Positions 37,542 through 48,919 of a stretch of 64,000 nt of DNA are shown here, in pieces (position 1 is the stretch's first letter; the number at the start of each line of letters is the position of its first letter). The notes beneath the pieces were generated by a model. It did no database searches and was not told the origin of the DNA. It saw nothing but the letters and a program-made list of their open reading frames with translations. The position numbers were made by a program, and so were the translations under genes. This stretch comes from Candidatus Amarolinea dominans (GTDB lineage: Bacteria; Chloroflexota; Anaerolineae; SSC4; Amarolineaceae), in NCBI GenBank assembly GCA_016719785.1, contig JADJYJ010000031.1, positions 124,001 to 188,000 of the forward strand, written 5' to 3'.

Positions 37542-40161
37542 AAATTGTATCAATAAGTGCCAGCGTCAACTGGCGCGTGCTGACCGGGCTGTCTGCGGTT
37601 TCCTGATTGGGGCCGACGCAGGCCGGGCAGCCGCCGCGACAGCCGCAGGCCATGACCAGGTCACGTGCGGCCTGCAGCAGGGTGGTGTGCAGCTCGAAGA
37701 GCCGCGGGGCAAGGCCGATGCCGCCGGGGATGCGGTCGTACAACGTGATCGTCGGCAGGCCGTTGTGCTGGCTCTTGAAATCGTGCGTCGCGCCCAGGTC
37801 ACGCGGATCGCACATCAGGTGCAGCGGCGCCACGTTGACCAGGGCGTAGGCGAGACCGGCCAGACCGCTGCGCACGTGGACGATCATCTCCGCACGGCGA
37901 TGGCAGGTCCGGCAGAGGGTGGTCAGATTCTCCGGCCGGTTGGCCTCCAGGTAGGCCTGGTTGCCCAACGGCGGCGGGCCGGGGATGTAGCCAAAGAAAC
38001 GAAAGGGGACGCGGTGATGCACATCGTGCTGGCGCGCGGGCGTCTCCGCGGCGCCACAGCCTGTGCAGCGATAGCCGTCACGCGCCCGCACGTGGCCCCG
38101 CTGCTCCTGCCAGTTGGGGCCATAGTCCAGAATCGGCTCGTCCCACCACAGGCCCTGGCTACGCAAACTCTCACTGGCTTCCTCCGGCAAGCTGAGCCAA
38201 TAGGCCGTGGTGTCCATGCGCTGTTCAGGGAGTTCAATCGTCCCAGTGCCCAGGGTTTCCTGCGTGTAGAGCCGGACTTTGCGGTAGGTGGTGGCCTGGG
38301 TAGTGACGGTGACTTCGCCCTGGCCACGCAGGCTGCTGCCCAGCCGTTCTTGTTTCTCCTCACGACGCACCAGCACCGTGGTGGTGCTGCTGGCTTCCGT
38401 GTAATACTCCAGGCTGACAGGCTGCACAAAGGCCTGCCCGGCCGGCCAATCCAAGCGCGTCACCAGGTAGCTGCTGCCTTCGTGCAGATAAATCGCCCCT
38501 TCGTGCAACAACAGCGGCACGCTGAAACGGTCGAGCACGCCGATGACCGGCGCGGCGGCCGCGGTCGGGGCTGCGGCGTCGGCGGCCAGAATGGTGACGG
38601 TGTCATTGCCGGCCGCACGCAGTGACACCTGGCGCGCCGGCTGGTTCTCGTTCATCCAGTACCAGGCGTCGCCGCTCTGATGCAGCAGCCCCTGCTGCGC
38701 CAGGTAGGCCAGCAGTTCCTGCGTGAAAGCAACCTGTCCAAAAGTTTCAGCGGTCGTCAGCGGCAGCTCGAAGGCCGCGCACTGCAAGTGATTCAAGAGA
38801 ATGACCAGGTTGTCGGGGTTGATGTAGGCACGCTCCGGACTTTGCTCGAAGAAGTAGCGCGGATGGGTGATGACGTACTGATCGAGCGCGCCCGGGCCGG
38901 CAATGAGGATGGCCGCGGCCACCCCCTGACGACGCCCGGCCCGGCCCATCTGCTGCCAGGTGCTGGCAATGGCGCCGGGGAATCCGGTCAACACGGCCGC
39001 GCCCATTTGACCGATGTCCACCCCCAATTCGAGGGCGTTGGTGGCAATCACGGCGCGCACCCGACCCTGGCGCAGGCCGGTTTCGATGGCCCGCCGTTCT
39101 TCCGGCAGATAGCCTCCACGATAGCCGCGCACGGCATCCGGGTCAACCTGGTGCTGCGCGCCGCCCGGCTGTTGGCGGGCTGTGGGCAAAGGCCGTTGCA
39201 CGCGGCGCCGCAGATAGGTCAGCAGCAGTTCGGTGGTCAGCCGGCTACGCGCAAAGACGATCGTCTGCACCCCGTGCGCCAGGAAATGAGCAGCCAGGCG
39301 TTCAGCCTCCAGAACGCTGGAGCGCCGCAGGCCCAGGTCGCGATCTACCACGGGCGGGTTGTATAGGACTACGTGACGCGTGCCCTGCGGCGAGCCGTCA
39401 CGGTCCAGCAGGCGCACCGGCGCTTCCAGCAGGCGTTCTGCCAGCTCTTGCGGGTTGCCGATCGTGGCCGAGGTGCAGATGAACTGCGGCGCACTGCCAT
39501 AGAACTGGCAGAGGCGGCGCAGGCGGCGCAGCACGTTGGCGACATGGCTGCCAAACACCCCGCGGTAGGTGTGCAGTTCATCCAGCACAATGAAGCGCAG
39601 ATGCGTAAACCAGGCGGCCCATGACGGGTGGTTGGGCAGGATGCCGGTGTGCAGCATGTCCGGGTTGGTGAGCAGGATGCGCGCCTGGCTGCGAATGGTG
39701 CGACGTTGGCCGGCCGGGGTGTCGCCATCGTAAGTGCTGGCGCGGATCGGCGCAGCGGTCGGGCCTGATTCCGCGGCGTGGAGGGTGGTCAGCAAGGTGT
39801 TCAGTTCGGCCAACTGATCCTGGGCCAGGGCCTTGGTGGGGAAAAGGTAGATGGCGCGGCCCTGCGGCTGCTGCAGAAGGGTGTGCAGGACCGGCAGGTT
39901 GTAACACAGGGTTTTGCCTGACGCCGTGGCGGTGACGATGACCAGGTTCTCGCCGGCCAGGGCGGTTTCCAACGCCTCAGCCTGGTGCGTGTACAGGTGG
40001 GTCAGGCCGCGCTGCTGCAGCGCCTGGCGCAGGCGCGGGTCGAGCGCGGTCGGAATGGGCGCGAATTGCCCGGCGCGGGCTGGCAGCTCCTGCCAGGCAG
40101 TTACCTGGCGCATGAAGTCGGCGTCCTGCCGCAACTCAGCCAGGCAATCCTCGATGCTCAT
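37504..40161 (-). CDS. MrfA/YprA-like DEAD-box helicase with HNH insertion
   Basis: DNA helicase of 885 residues. Walker A ATASGKT lies near residue 75, DELH near 190, and helicase-C motifs near 390-430 (ATNALELGVDIG, QMGRAGRR). A C-terminal DUF1998/MZB region has a cysteine cluster (CGCRGGCPAC) near 860. Between them, at about 700-770, sits an HNH-like module: CTGC, HDVHHR, ENLTTLC and CHRR. YprA-type proteins act in DNA repair with 3'-5' helicase activity; the HNH part suggests nuclease or structural zinc function. ATG 40161 has GGGAG 9 bases upstream. The last 12 residues come from a repeat element. Confidence 0.88.
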   Translation of the reverse strand: MSIEDCLAELRQDADFMRQVTAWQELPARAGQFAPIPTALDPRLRQALQQRGLTHLYTHQAEALETALAGENLVIVTATASGKTLCYNLPVLHTLLQQPQGRAIYLFPTKALAQDQLAELNTLLTTLHAAESGPTAAPIRASTYDGDTPAGQRRTIRSQARILLTNPDMLHTGILPNHPSWAAWFTHLRFIVLDELHTYRGVFGSHVANVLRRLRRLCQFYGSAPQFICTSATIGNPQELAERLLEAPVRLLDRDGSPQGTRHVVLYNPPVVDRDLGLRRSSVLEAERLAAHFLAHGVQTIVFARSRLTTELLLTYLRRRVQRPLPTARQQPGGAQHQVDPDAVRGYRGGYLPEERRAIETGLRQGRVRAVIATNALELGVDIGQMGAAVLTGFPGAIASTWQQMGRAGRRQGVAAAILIAGPGALDQYVITHPRYFFEQSPERAYINPDNLVILLNHLQCAAFELPLTTAETFGQVAFTQELLAYLAQQGLLHQSGDAWYWMNENQPARQVSLRAAGNDTVTILAADAAAPTAAAAPVIGVLDRFSVPLLLHEGAIYLHEGSSYLVTRLDWPAGQAFVQPVSLEYYTEASSTTTVLVRREEKQERLGSSLRGQGEVTVTTQATTYRKVRLYTQETLGTGTIELPEQRMDTTAYWLSLPEEASESLRSQGLWWDEPILDYGPNWQEQRGHVRARDGYRCTGCGAAETPARQHDVHHRVPFRFFGYIPGPPPLGNQAYLEANRPENLTTLCRTCHRRAEMIVHVRSGLAGLAYALVNVAPLHLMCDPRDLGATHDFKSQHNGLPTITLYDRIPGGIGLAPRLFELHTTLLQAARDLVMACGCRGGCPACVGPNQETADSPVSTRQLTLALIDTICNCSPCGPIWTG

Positions 40162-40183
40162 GGCAATGGCTCCCGCCGGCGCG

Positions 40184-40777
40184 CTATGGCCGGCTGCTCC
40201 CGCCCATGATGGGTTGAGGCACGGGAGTGGCCGGCTGGATGACCGGCAGGGTGTGGAGGCGCGTGCCCAACTCGATCTGCGCCGCATTTTCGGCCGTGAC
40301 GCCGTTGGGGACATCGGTGACGCCGTTGGCCCAGAGCAAGAAGTTGACCACGCGCCAATACTGGGTTGGGGTCAAATCGCCCGGCGCAGAGTAGGGCATG
40401 GTGAGCGAGACGTAATCGTACAAAACCTGGGCGTTGGCAAAACGACGCAGGGCGCCGGCAGAGACCACGGCCGGCGCGTAGTTGTTGGGTATTTGGAAAC
40501 CTTCCGGCGGATGGTCACGGCCGTGGCACTTGGCAGAGGCGCAGTTCTGGTGCTCCTCGTCCCAGGTGGCGCGCCAGGCTGCGGTGAGTCCCTGGCCCAC
40601 GTCGCCATGACAGGTGGAGCAGCGCTGGGCGTAGACTTCGACGCCGGTCTGGCCGGGGGGAGTGGGTGTGCCGGCAAAACGATAGGGCGCCACATCCGGC
40701 GGTTGAGCCAACCAGGCTGCGACCGCGACGCCGGCCACGATGACAAGCAAGAGGGGAGCGATTAGACTTGTTTTCAT
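40184..40777 (-). CDS. Membrane-anchored cytochrome c with an atypical heme motif
   Basis: Protein of 197 residues. Residues 5-22 form an N-terminal signal anchor, so the rest faces outside. A normal heme site CSTCH lies near residue 55. A second, CASAKCH near 80, has four residues between the cysteines (CX4CH). A late Met in MPYS may be an axial ligand. The C-terminal 50 residues are Pro/Gln-rich. Likely a small electron carrier, but no respiratory partner lies next to it. It starts 22 bases from the helicase gene on the same strand. Confidence 0.82.
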   Translation of the reverse strand: MKTSLIAPLLLVIVAGVAVAAWLAQPPDVAPYRFAGTPTPPGQTGVEVYAQRCSTCHGDVGQGLTAAWRATWDEEHQNCASAKCHGRDHPPEGFQIPNNYAPAVVSAGALRRFANAQVLYDYVSLTMPYSAPGDLTPTQYWRVVNFLLWANGVTDVPNGVTAENAAQIELGTRLHTLPVIQPATPVPQPIMGGSSRP

Positions 40778-40826
40778 AGTTGAGGCGTTCAGGCAGAAAC
40801 CCTGTTAATCCTGTCAATCCTGTCCA

Positions 40827-40856
40827 ACAAAAAGCCCGGCTGTCACCGCCGGGCTT
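40827..40856 (-). terminator. Intrinsic terminator of the opp operon
   Basis: On the - strand AAGCCCGGC and GCCGGGCTT form a 9-bp stem with a 7-base loop, followed by TTTTTGTT. It lies 28 bases beyond the oppC stop. Confidence 0.9.
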
Positions 40857-40883
40857 GATGTACAAGGCTGCCATGGTTGGCTG

Positions 40884-41894
40884 TTAGCTGGTACCCTTCA
40901 GGCGTGGGTCGAGCGCGTCGCGCAGACCATCGCCCAGGAAGTTGAAGGCGAACATCGTAATGGCCAGGGCCAGGGCGGGGAAGATGGCTTGGTTGGGATA
41001 GGTGCGTATCACCTGGGAGCCATCAGAAATCATCGAACCCCACGAGGGCGTCGGCGGATTGACCCCCAGGCCGATGAAGGAGAGAAACGCCTCCAGACTG
41101 ATGTAACCGGGAATGGAGAGGCTTTCGGCCACGATCAGGGGGCCAATGATGTTGGGCATGATGTGGCGGAACATGATGGACATGTCTTTGGCGCCGATGG
41201 TGCGGGCCGCTTCGACATATTCCTTTTCACGGACTGACAGCACCTGGCCGCGGGAGAGGCGGGCCATCGTCTCCCAGGCGGTCAGTCCAATGCCCACGTA
41301 GATGAAGAGCACACCTCCCAGGGCGGCGTCCAGTTGACTGATCGCGTAACTAAAAGTGCCTGGCTCTGGTTTGGCGAAGGTGGAGCGGAAGAACGCCATG
41401 AGCAGAATGATGAACAGGATCTGCGGGAAGGCGTAGAGAATGTCCACGATGCGCATCATGATGTTGTCAACACGACCGCCCAGGTAGCCGGAAACGCTGC
41501 CAAAGATCACGCCGATCAGCAGGCTCACCAATGGACCGATGATGGCCACGGTGAGGGAGATGCGCGAGCCGAAGACGATGCGGCTGAAAATATCGCGGCC
41601 CACATAGTCGGCCCCGACAGGATAGTCCGCGCTGTACCTGGCGTAGGGCTTCATGGAGGTAAAGATGGTGGGCACCCAGGTAGGCACTTTGTTGACATCC
41701 AGCAGCGTCTGGTCAGAAAATGACCTGGGCGCAATGAAGGGGGCGCCCACAGCCAGAACAATGAGCAGGAAGATGATCGCCATGCCCATGACGGCTGCGC
41801 GATTGCGGATGAGCCGGCGGAAGGCCTCAGCCCACAAGCTGTCGCCCTTGCGCGCCAAGTTGATCGTGACGGCGCTGCTATTTTGTGTACTCAT
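40884..41894 (-). CDS. oppC: Oligopeptide ABC transporter permease OppC
   Basis: Inner-membrane permease of 336 residues, BPD_transp_1 family. A conserved N-terminal cytoplasmic tail is followed by TM1 (residues 34-52), a long outside loop with PVGADYVGRDIFSRI, and about five more helices. The EAA-type cytoplasmic loop (EAARTIGAKDMSIMFRHIMPN) contacts the ATPases. Last gene of the operon, before the terminator. Di- versus oligopeptide specificity is not readable. Confidence 0.93.
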   Translation of the reverse strand: MSTQNSSAVTINLARKGDSLWAEAFRRLIRNRAAVMGMAIIFLLIVLAVGAPFIAPRSFSDQTLLDVNKVPTWVPTIFTSMKPYARYSADYPVGADYVGRDIFSRIVFGSRISLTVAIIGPLVSLLIGVIFGSVSGYLGGRVDNIMMRIVDILYAFPQILFIILLMAFFRSTFAKPEPGTFSYAISQLDAALGGVLFIYVGIGLTAWETMARLSRGQVLSVREKEYVEAARTIGAKDMSIMFRHIMPNIIGPLIVAESLSIPGYISLEAFLSFIGLGVNPPTPSWGSMISDGSQVIRTYPNQAIFPALALAITMFAFNFLGDGLRDALDPRLKGTS

Positions 41895-41916
41895 TTGCGA
41901 GGCTCCTCTTCCGAAT

Positions 41917-42975
41917 TTAGGCGTAGCGGATACGCGGATCCAGGAAGCCGTAGAGAACGTCCACGACCAGGTTGGCGATGACCAGCAGGATGGCGTAGAG
42001 CAGAATCGTGCCCATGATCACGGGGTAATCACGGTTGGTGATACTGGTAACGAAGTATTTGCCCATCCCCGGAATACCAAAGATGGTTTCGGTGACAAAG
42101 GTACCGGTCACTAAGCCGGCAAACATCGGTCCCAGGATGGTGACCACAGGGATGAGCGAATTCTTGAGCGCGTGGCGTGTCACCACCGTGCGCTCGGTCA
42201 GGCCCTTGGCGCGCGCCGTGCGGATGTAGTCTTCGCGGACCACCTGGAGTAAGCTGGCGCGTGTCAGGCGGGCGATGATGGCGGAGCTGCCCAGCCCCAG
42301 CGCGATACAGGGCATGGCTGCATAGCGGAAAAAATCCGGCCCCAGGTTGGAGGGCAGAAAACCGAGCACGAACGGCGGTTGAGCGCCCCAGCCGGTGGGT
42401 GGCAGCCACTTGAGGGTGACACCAAAGATCCACACCAGGATCGGCCCCATCACGATGACCGGCACCGAGACACCGAAAATAGCGACACCCATGCCGAGAT
42501 AGTCAAAAAACGAATTCTGTTTGAGAGCAGCCAGGATGCCAAGTGGCATACCGATAATCACCGCTACGATGAGGGCGATGAGGCCCAGTTGCGCGGAGAT
42601 GGGGAATTGCTGGCGGAAGATATCATTGACTGTGCGGCTGCGTGACGTAAACGACGGCCCAAAATTCATCCATTTGATCCACTGCTTGTCACCCACCTTG
42701 ATGTTGACGATGGCGTCATCCAGGAGAGAGGTGTTGGGCGGTACAGAGGAGAGCTTGGGCACAATCACGTTGGACAGATAGTCAAAATACTGTTTGTAGA
42801 GGGGATCGTTCAGATGATAGCGCTTGTCCAAGATCGCAATGATCTCAGGCGGCAAGGCTTTCTCTTTGTCGAACGGGCCACCGGGCACAGAGTGCATGAG
42901 GGTAAACGTGATGGCTGACACCACAAACATGGTGAGCACCATCCAGAGCAGGCGGCGTACGATGTAACGTCCCAT
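41917..42975 (-). CDS. oppB: Oligopeptide ABC transporter permease OppB
   Basis: Inner-membrane permease of 352 residues. TM1 is at residues 8-28, followed by a roughly 95-residue outside loop and five further helices. The EAA loop (TARAKGLTERTVVTRHALKNS) lies near 240. The family-typical C-terminal LDPRIRY is present. It pairs with OppC to form the pore. The first loop is longer than in E. coli DppB, which matches several Chloroflexota permeases I recall. Confidence 0.93.
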   Translation of the reverse strand: MGRYIVRRLLWMVLTMFVVSAITFTLMHSVPGGPFDKEKALPPEIIAILDKRYHLNDPLYKQYFDYLSNVIVPKLSSVPPNTSLLDDAIVNIKVGDKQWIKWMNFGPSFTSRSRTVNDIFRQQFPISAQLGLIALIVAVIIGMPLGILAALKQNSFFDYLGMGVAIFGVSVPVIVMGPILVWIFGVTLKWLPPTGWGAQPPFVLGFLPSNLGPDFFRYAAMPCIALGLGSSAIIARLTRASLLQVVREDYIRTARAKGLTERTVVTRHALKNSLIPVVTILGPMFAGLVTGTFVTETIFGIPGMGKYFVTSITNRDYPVIMGTILLYAILLVIANLVVDVLYGFLDPRIRYA

Positions 42976-43033
42976 TTTCTGCGGTCTCCTTTATCCATCA
43001 GCGTGCAGCAAAGAAGGTGGGTAGGCGTTCAGA

Positions 43034-43204
43034 CCCTCACCCCCCCGGCCCCCTCTCCCGTCGTGGAAAAGCACACGACGGGAGAGGGGGGTAGGGGGTG
43101 AGGGCTTACGGTGGAAGTTCTGTCATCCTGAAATGAGGCGAAAGGACATCTTGCGCACAGATGGGGCAGCCGCGGCCAGTCGCTTCGCTGCCTTCAGCAT
43201 GACA
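43034..43204. repeat. Two palindromes between oppA and oppB
   Basis: At 43034-43104, CCCTCACCCC and GTGAGGG ends enclose CCCTCTCCCGTCGTG and its complement around an 8-base loop. At 43121-43204, TGTCATCCTGAA pairs with TTCAGCATGACA. Both resemble dispersed intergenic palindromes; they fill most of the 327-base gap inside the operon and may affect the relative expression of oppA and oppB. Confidence 0.75.
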
Positions 43205-43302
43205 CAACGCATTGCCGGCGGCGGTGAGATGGCGAACATGTCCGCCATCTCACCGCACAGAGGGTGAGAGAAGCACTGCTCCTCCCACCCCATTGGATCA
43301 AC

Positions 43303-45123
43303 TTACTGCGTGATGTCCCACTTCTCGTAGGACTCATGGCCAGAGGCCGAGAAGGTGCGGACGACGTACGGCTTGGTCACTGTGTTGCGCGTGTACCAGT
43401 AGATCGGTGCAATCGCAGCGTCAGTGTTGACCAGGATGTCTTCCGCCTGCGCGTAGAGCTCGAGGCGCTTCGCAGGATCTGCCTCGACTGCAGCCTTCAG
43501 GACGATCTCCTGGAACGTATCGTTCTGCCAGTTGATGCCGCCACCCTCGGTCGGGTTCGCAGAACCACCCTTGATGAACACTTCGCGGGTGAAGTTGTTG
43601 GCATCCGGGTAATCCTGGCACCAGCCCAGACGGTAGATCTGCGGCGTACCGATCGGATCACGGATCGTCTGCAAGAAGACCTTCCATTCCTGGTTGGTCA
43701 CCTTGATATCAACGCCCAGGTTGGTCTTCCACATCTGCTGGATGGCCTCAGCAATCTTCTTATGGCCGGAAGAGGTGTTGAACATCAGGGTGATATCCAG
43801 CTTGTCCTTGGTCAGACCCTTTTCGGCCAGGTACTCATCCAGGTTCTTGTTGGCCGCGGCGACATCGAACTTGATACCCAGATCCGGGTGATCCGCCATG
43901 GTCGGTGCAGCAGCCAGGCCGGGGCGAGCAAACCACTGCGCCGGCTCCTGGCCACCCTTGAGCACGTTGTCAATCAGGCTCTGGCGGTCAATGGACTGGG
44001 AGAGGGCACGGCGCACGCGGGCGTCGTCCACAAACGGAGCCTGGGTGTTGAAGCCATAGTAGTAGGTACACAGGTTCGGGGCCGTCACATACTGCTTGGA
44101 CAGGTCAGGGTCAGCCTTGACGCGATCAATGTCGGCCAGCGGCACACTGGTGCTATCCAGATTGCCGGCTTCGTACTCGGAGAAGGCGGCCGTTTCATCC
44201 AGCATCGAGAAGACCACTTCGTCCACCTTGGGCTGAGGCACGGCATCGGTACCGGGCCAGAAGGGATTCTTGACGATGCTCAACTGCGAGTCATGGATCC
44301 AGCTCTTCAGCGTAAAGGGGCCATAGCTCTGGAAGAAGCCAGGCTCGGTCCAGCGATCGCCGCGGGCGTCGGTGCAGTCGCTGCCATCAATGACCCAACT
44401 GGGCTGCGCATGAGCGACCCACAGGCCGATGATGTTGGCATTGTAGGCAGCAGCTTCGTTGAAGTCAACCTTCAGGGTGTAGGTGTCAACCACTGTGACG
44501 CCCACCGTGGCTGTGTCGGTGACCGTGCCACTGTTGAAGTCGGTGGCGCCGGCAACGGCGAAGCTCAGCACGTACGCGTAGTCAGAGGCGGTTTCAGGCT
44601 TGAGTGTGCGCAGAATGCCATACTGGAAGTCATAGGCATTGACCATGCGGTCCGCGCCGTTGCAGTCCTGAACCTTGTTGACGACGTTCTTGGCGCCATC
44701 ATACTTGACCCACGGCACATCATTGCGCAGTTGGAAGGTGTAGCTCTTGCCATCTGCTGAGATGTCCCACTTGGTCGCCATGCCAGGGTTGAGCGCCGAG
44801 GTCACTTCCTCGAGACGGGTCAGGCCGACGGTCGTGGAATCCACCACCTGCACGGACGACGTATCGCTCGAAAGGGCCGGGTCAATCGTCGGCACATCGC
44901 CGGCGCCGAAGTTCTGACGCAGAACCTTGGGGCCTACCGGCGGGACTGCCGTCACTTCCACAACCACCGTCTTCTCGACCACCACCGTCTTCTCGACTAC
45001 CTTGGTGACCTCAACCACGACGGTTTCCTTGGCCGGTGTCGGTGCAGCGCCGCCGCAAGCCGACAGAACTAAACTAGCAATAACCAGGACTGCGAGCAAA
45101 ACAGTCCGCTTTGTCGAACGCAT
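43303..45123 (-). CDS. oppA: Peptide-binding lipoprotein OppA (SBP family 5)
   Basis: Extracellular substrate-binding lipoprotein of 606 residues. The signal peptide has lipobox LSAC near residue 22. It is followed by a Thr/Val/Glu/Lys linker with repeated VVEKTVVVEKT units, common in Chloroflexota binding proteins. The SBP_bac_5 domain follows (about 70-600). The TAGGAGGAG ribosome-binding site is very strong, in line with high expression of binding proteins. The 324 bases upstream show no convincing gene; a separate promoter is possible but not clear. Confidence 0.94.
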   Translation of the reverse strand: MRSTKRTVLLAVLVIASLVLSACGGAAPTPAKETVVVEVTKVVEKTVVVEKTVVVEVTAVPPVGPKVLRQNFGAGDVPTIDPALSSDTSSVQVVDSTTVGLTRLEEVTSALNPGMATKWDISADGKSYTFQLRNDVPWVKYDGAKNVVNKVQDCNGADRMVNAYDFQYGILRTLKPETASDYAYVLSFAVAGATDFNSGTVTDTATVGVTVVDTYTLKVDFNEAAAYNANIIGLWVAHAQPSWVIDGSDCTDARGDRWTEPGFFQSYGPFTLKSWIHDSQLSIVKNPFWPGTDAVPQPKVDEVVFSMLDETAAFSEYEAGNLDSTSVPLADIDRVKADPDLSKQYVTAPNLCTYYYGFNTQAPFVDDARVRRALSQSIDRQSLIDNVLKGGQEPAQWFARPGLAAAPTMADHPDLGIKFDVAAANKNLDEYLAEKGLTKDKLDITLMFNTSSGHKKIAEAIQQMWKTNLGVDIKVTNQEWKVFLQTIRDPIGTPQIYRLGWCQDYPDANNFTREVFIKGGSANPTEGGGINWQNDTFQEIVLKAAVEADPAKRLELYAQAEDILVNTDAAIAPIYWYTRNTVTKPYVVRTFSASGHESYEKWDITQ

Positions 45124-45447
45124 GAGTATCTCCTCCTAAAAGGGTGTACAGAAATTGTCGCGTTCACGACCATTTGTCGTGAAGCGCGTTGTGCCACCTT
45201 CTACGCAGCGTGCCAGGCCGTATGCAGTAGCAAACGAATCATCGAGCCTCAATCACCCCCCTTCATCCATAAAATATACGGCAGTCACAGGCGCGATCTG
45301 TAAATTCGGGCGCCTGCAAGACGTTACGTCTTTCTTCGCCAACCTGCGCCGGCCCAGGGGCACAGCCGGAGCAGCATGACGACCGCAATGAGCGCCTATC
45401 CCAAAAACCGCTCTGGCCGGTCCACGGCAGCTACTGCGGATAGGCTT

Positions 45448-47432
<1,985 letters not shown>

Positions 47433-47492
47433 GGGCGCCTCCCTGGCTGGGCGTGATCGAAGGATGAACAATGAACGGAATGGACAACTTTG

Positions 47493-47521
47493 AGTTTAGC
47501 ACATCAACTGGCACTTGTCAA
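47493..47521 (-). promoter_or_regulatory. Promoter of the opp operon
   Basis: On the - strand TTGACA and TAAACT are exactly 17 bases apart, about 60 bases upstream of the oppD start. The best promoter match in the window. Confidence 0.75.
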
Positions 47522-47569
47522 AGTGTCTGCTGCAACGCGAAGCGCCCTTTACTGCTTCTTCACGGCATC

Positions 47570-47830
47570 TTAATCTTCCGATTCCTCCGCCAGGGGCAGT
47601 TCAACAGCAACGGGGGCGCCCACGCCGATCTCGCTGCTGTTGTGCAGGCGGCCGCCGTGCGGCGCACGCGCTCATGGGACTCTCTGTGCTCGGTGACGTC
47701 GCGTCCCACCGACTGAATTTCAAGCAGGCGCCCCCCGTGATCGGGGATGGCGTGATCGGTCCGATGTTGCCAATGCGCGCCGGCGTCGGGGGTAAGCACA
47801 CGATGTTCAACTGCACTGGTTTACGCATCG
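47570..47830 (-). pseudogene. Relic of a PAS histidine kinase
   Basis: On the - strand, one frame (47830-47690) reads like a PAS core: WQHRTDHAI, GRLLEIQSVGRDVTE. A different frame shortly after (47657-47570) reads like the end of a HATPase: GGRLHNSSEIGVG, then AVELPLAEESED and stop. The dimerisation and most of the ATPase domain are missing, with a frame change between the parts. It is therefore a deleted, decayed kinase. The rest of the 47433-48109 gap shows no gene. Confidence 0.6.
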
Positions 47831-48109
47831 CGTCACAGGTGCGGCCAAATCTGCACGGCGGATACGATCTATATCATACCGGCGCGCCAGGGCGGCAAGT
47901 ACAAACTCACATTGCCGCGCTCGACCTTTCCCGCCAATCCGCTCTTCAGAAATTGCCCGCCTGGGTCACTCCAGGGCGCCGGGGCGCCCCCCTGATGGTA
48001 TCTTTTCAATAATCCGGGGGAACCCGGGGTAGGGGCATGGCCTTGCGCCTGCCCGCGTGGGCGACCGCAAGGGTGCGCCCCTACAAGATACATGAAAAGG
48101 AGGCACTGC

Positions 48110-48919
48110 ATGCAAGCTTCGTCGCCCGTCAGTGCGCCGGCCCCGCCAGGGCTGGCCGAACGCCTGGCGCAACGTGGTATCAGTCGGCGCCAGTTTCTCA
48201 AATTCTGCGGCGCCATGGCCGGGGCGTTGGCGTTGCCGCCCCGCTTCGCGCCACGCATCGCCAGCGCCCTGGCTGCAGCCCCCCGCGTCGCGGTCGTCTG
48301 GCTGGAATTTCAGGACTGCGCTGGCAACACCGAGTCCTTCCTGCGCGCCAGCGACCCCACCGTGACCGAAATCGTCCTGAAACTCCTGTCGGTCAACTAC
48401 CACGAGACCATCATGGCGCCGGCCGGCCGTATGGCCGAGAAATCGCTCATGGACACCCTCCATAATAGCCTTCAGATGCCCGGACAATTCATCGCCGTGG
48501 TCGAAGGCGCCATCCCCCTGAAGGACGGCGGCGTCTACTGCACCGTGGCCGGGCAGACCGGCGCGCTCAGTCGTATGGGCGTGGGCGCGATCGTCATGTG
48601 GGGCTTCCTGATCCTCAGCGGCCGCGCGGGTGCGGCCCTCACGCTCAGCGGCACGCAATGGATATGGGTGCTCCTCACCTCCGTACTCCTCTCGGGCTAT
48701 GTGTGGACATGGTATCGGGCGCTGCAAACCGCGCCGGCCACGGTCGTCACCAGTGTGTTGACCATCGGCGCCGTCCTCACGGTGGGCCTGAGCATCGTGC
48801 TCGAAGGCAAACCCACCACCGGCTTGCAGGTGGCCGGCTCCGCGCTGCTCATCAGCGGCTGTCTGCTGTTTCTCTGGCGACAACTGCGCGCCCTGCCCCG
48901 CGCCGAGGCCGCAGCGTGA
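48110..48919 (+). CDS. Chimera: [NiFe]-hydrogenase small-subunit N-terminus fused to EamA permease C-terminus
   Basis: Residues 1-45 carry a Tat signal (SRRQFLKFCG). Residues about 50-145 match the start of a [NiFe]-hydrogenase small subunit (WLEFQDCAGNTESFLR, then NYHETIMAPAG and VVEGAIPLKDGGVYC). From about residue 150 the sequence changes to hydrophobic helices of an EamA/DMT permease half (LSRMGVGAIVMWGFLIL, YRALQTAPA). Ligands for the other Fe-S clusters and the large subunit are absent. Cys-x-x-Asn replaces the usual CxxC at the proximal cluster. GGAGG lies 6 bases before ATG 48110. A functional hydrogenase from this gene is unlikely. Either an in-frame genomic deletion or an assembly join explains it. 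Confidence 0.8.
   Translation: MQASSPVSAPAPPGLAERLAQRGISRRQFLKFCGAMAGALALPPRFAPRIASALAAAPRVAVVWLEFQDCAGNTESFLRASDPTVTEIVLKLLSVNYHETIMAPAGRMAEKSLMDTLHNSLQMPGQFIAVVEGAIPLKDGGVYCTVAGQTGALSRMGVGAIVMWGFLILSGRAGAALTLSGTQWIWVLLTSVLLSGYVWTWYRALQTAPATVVTSVLTIGAVLTVGLSIVLEGKPTTGLQVAGSALLISGCLLFLWRQLRALPRAEAAA

Noticed and set aside
47515..48012. 165-codon + strand open frame
   Set aside because: No family-like sequence; the opposite strand shows the kinase relic in part of it.
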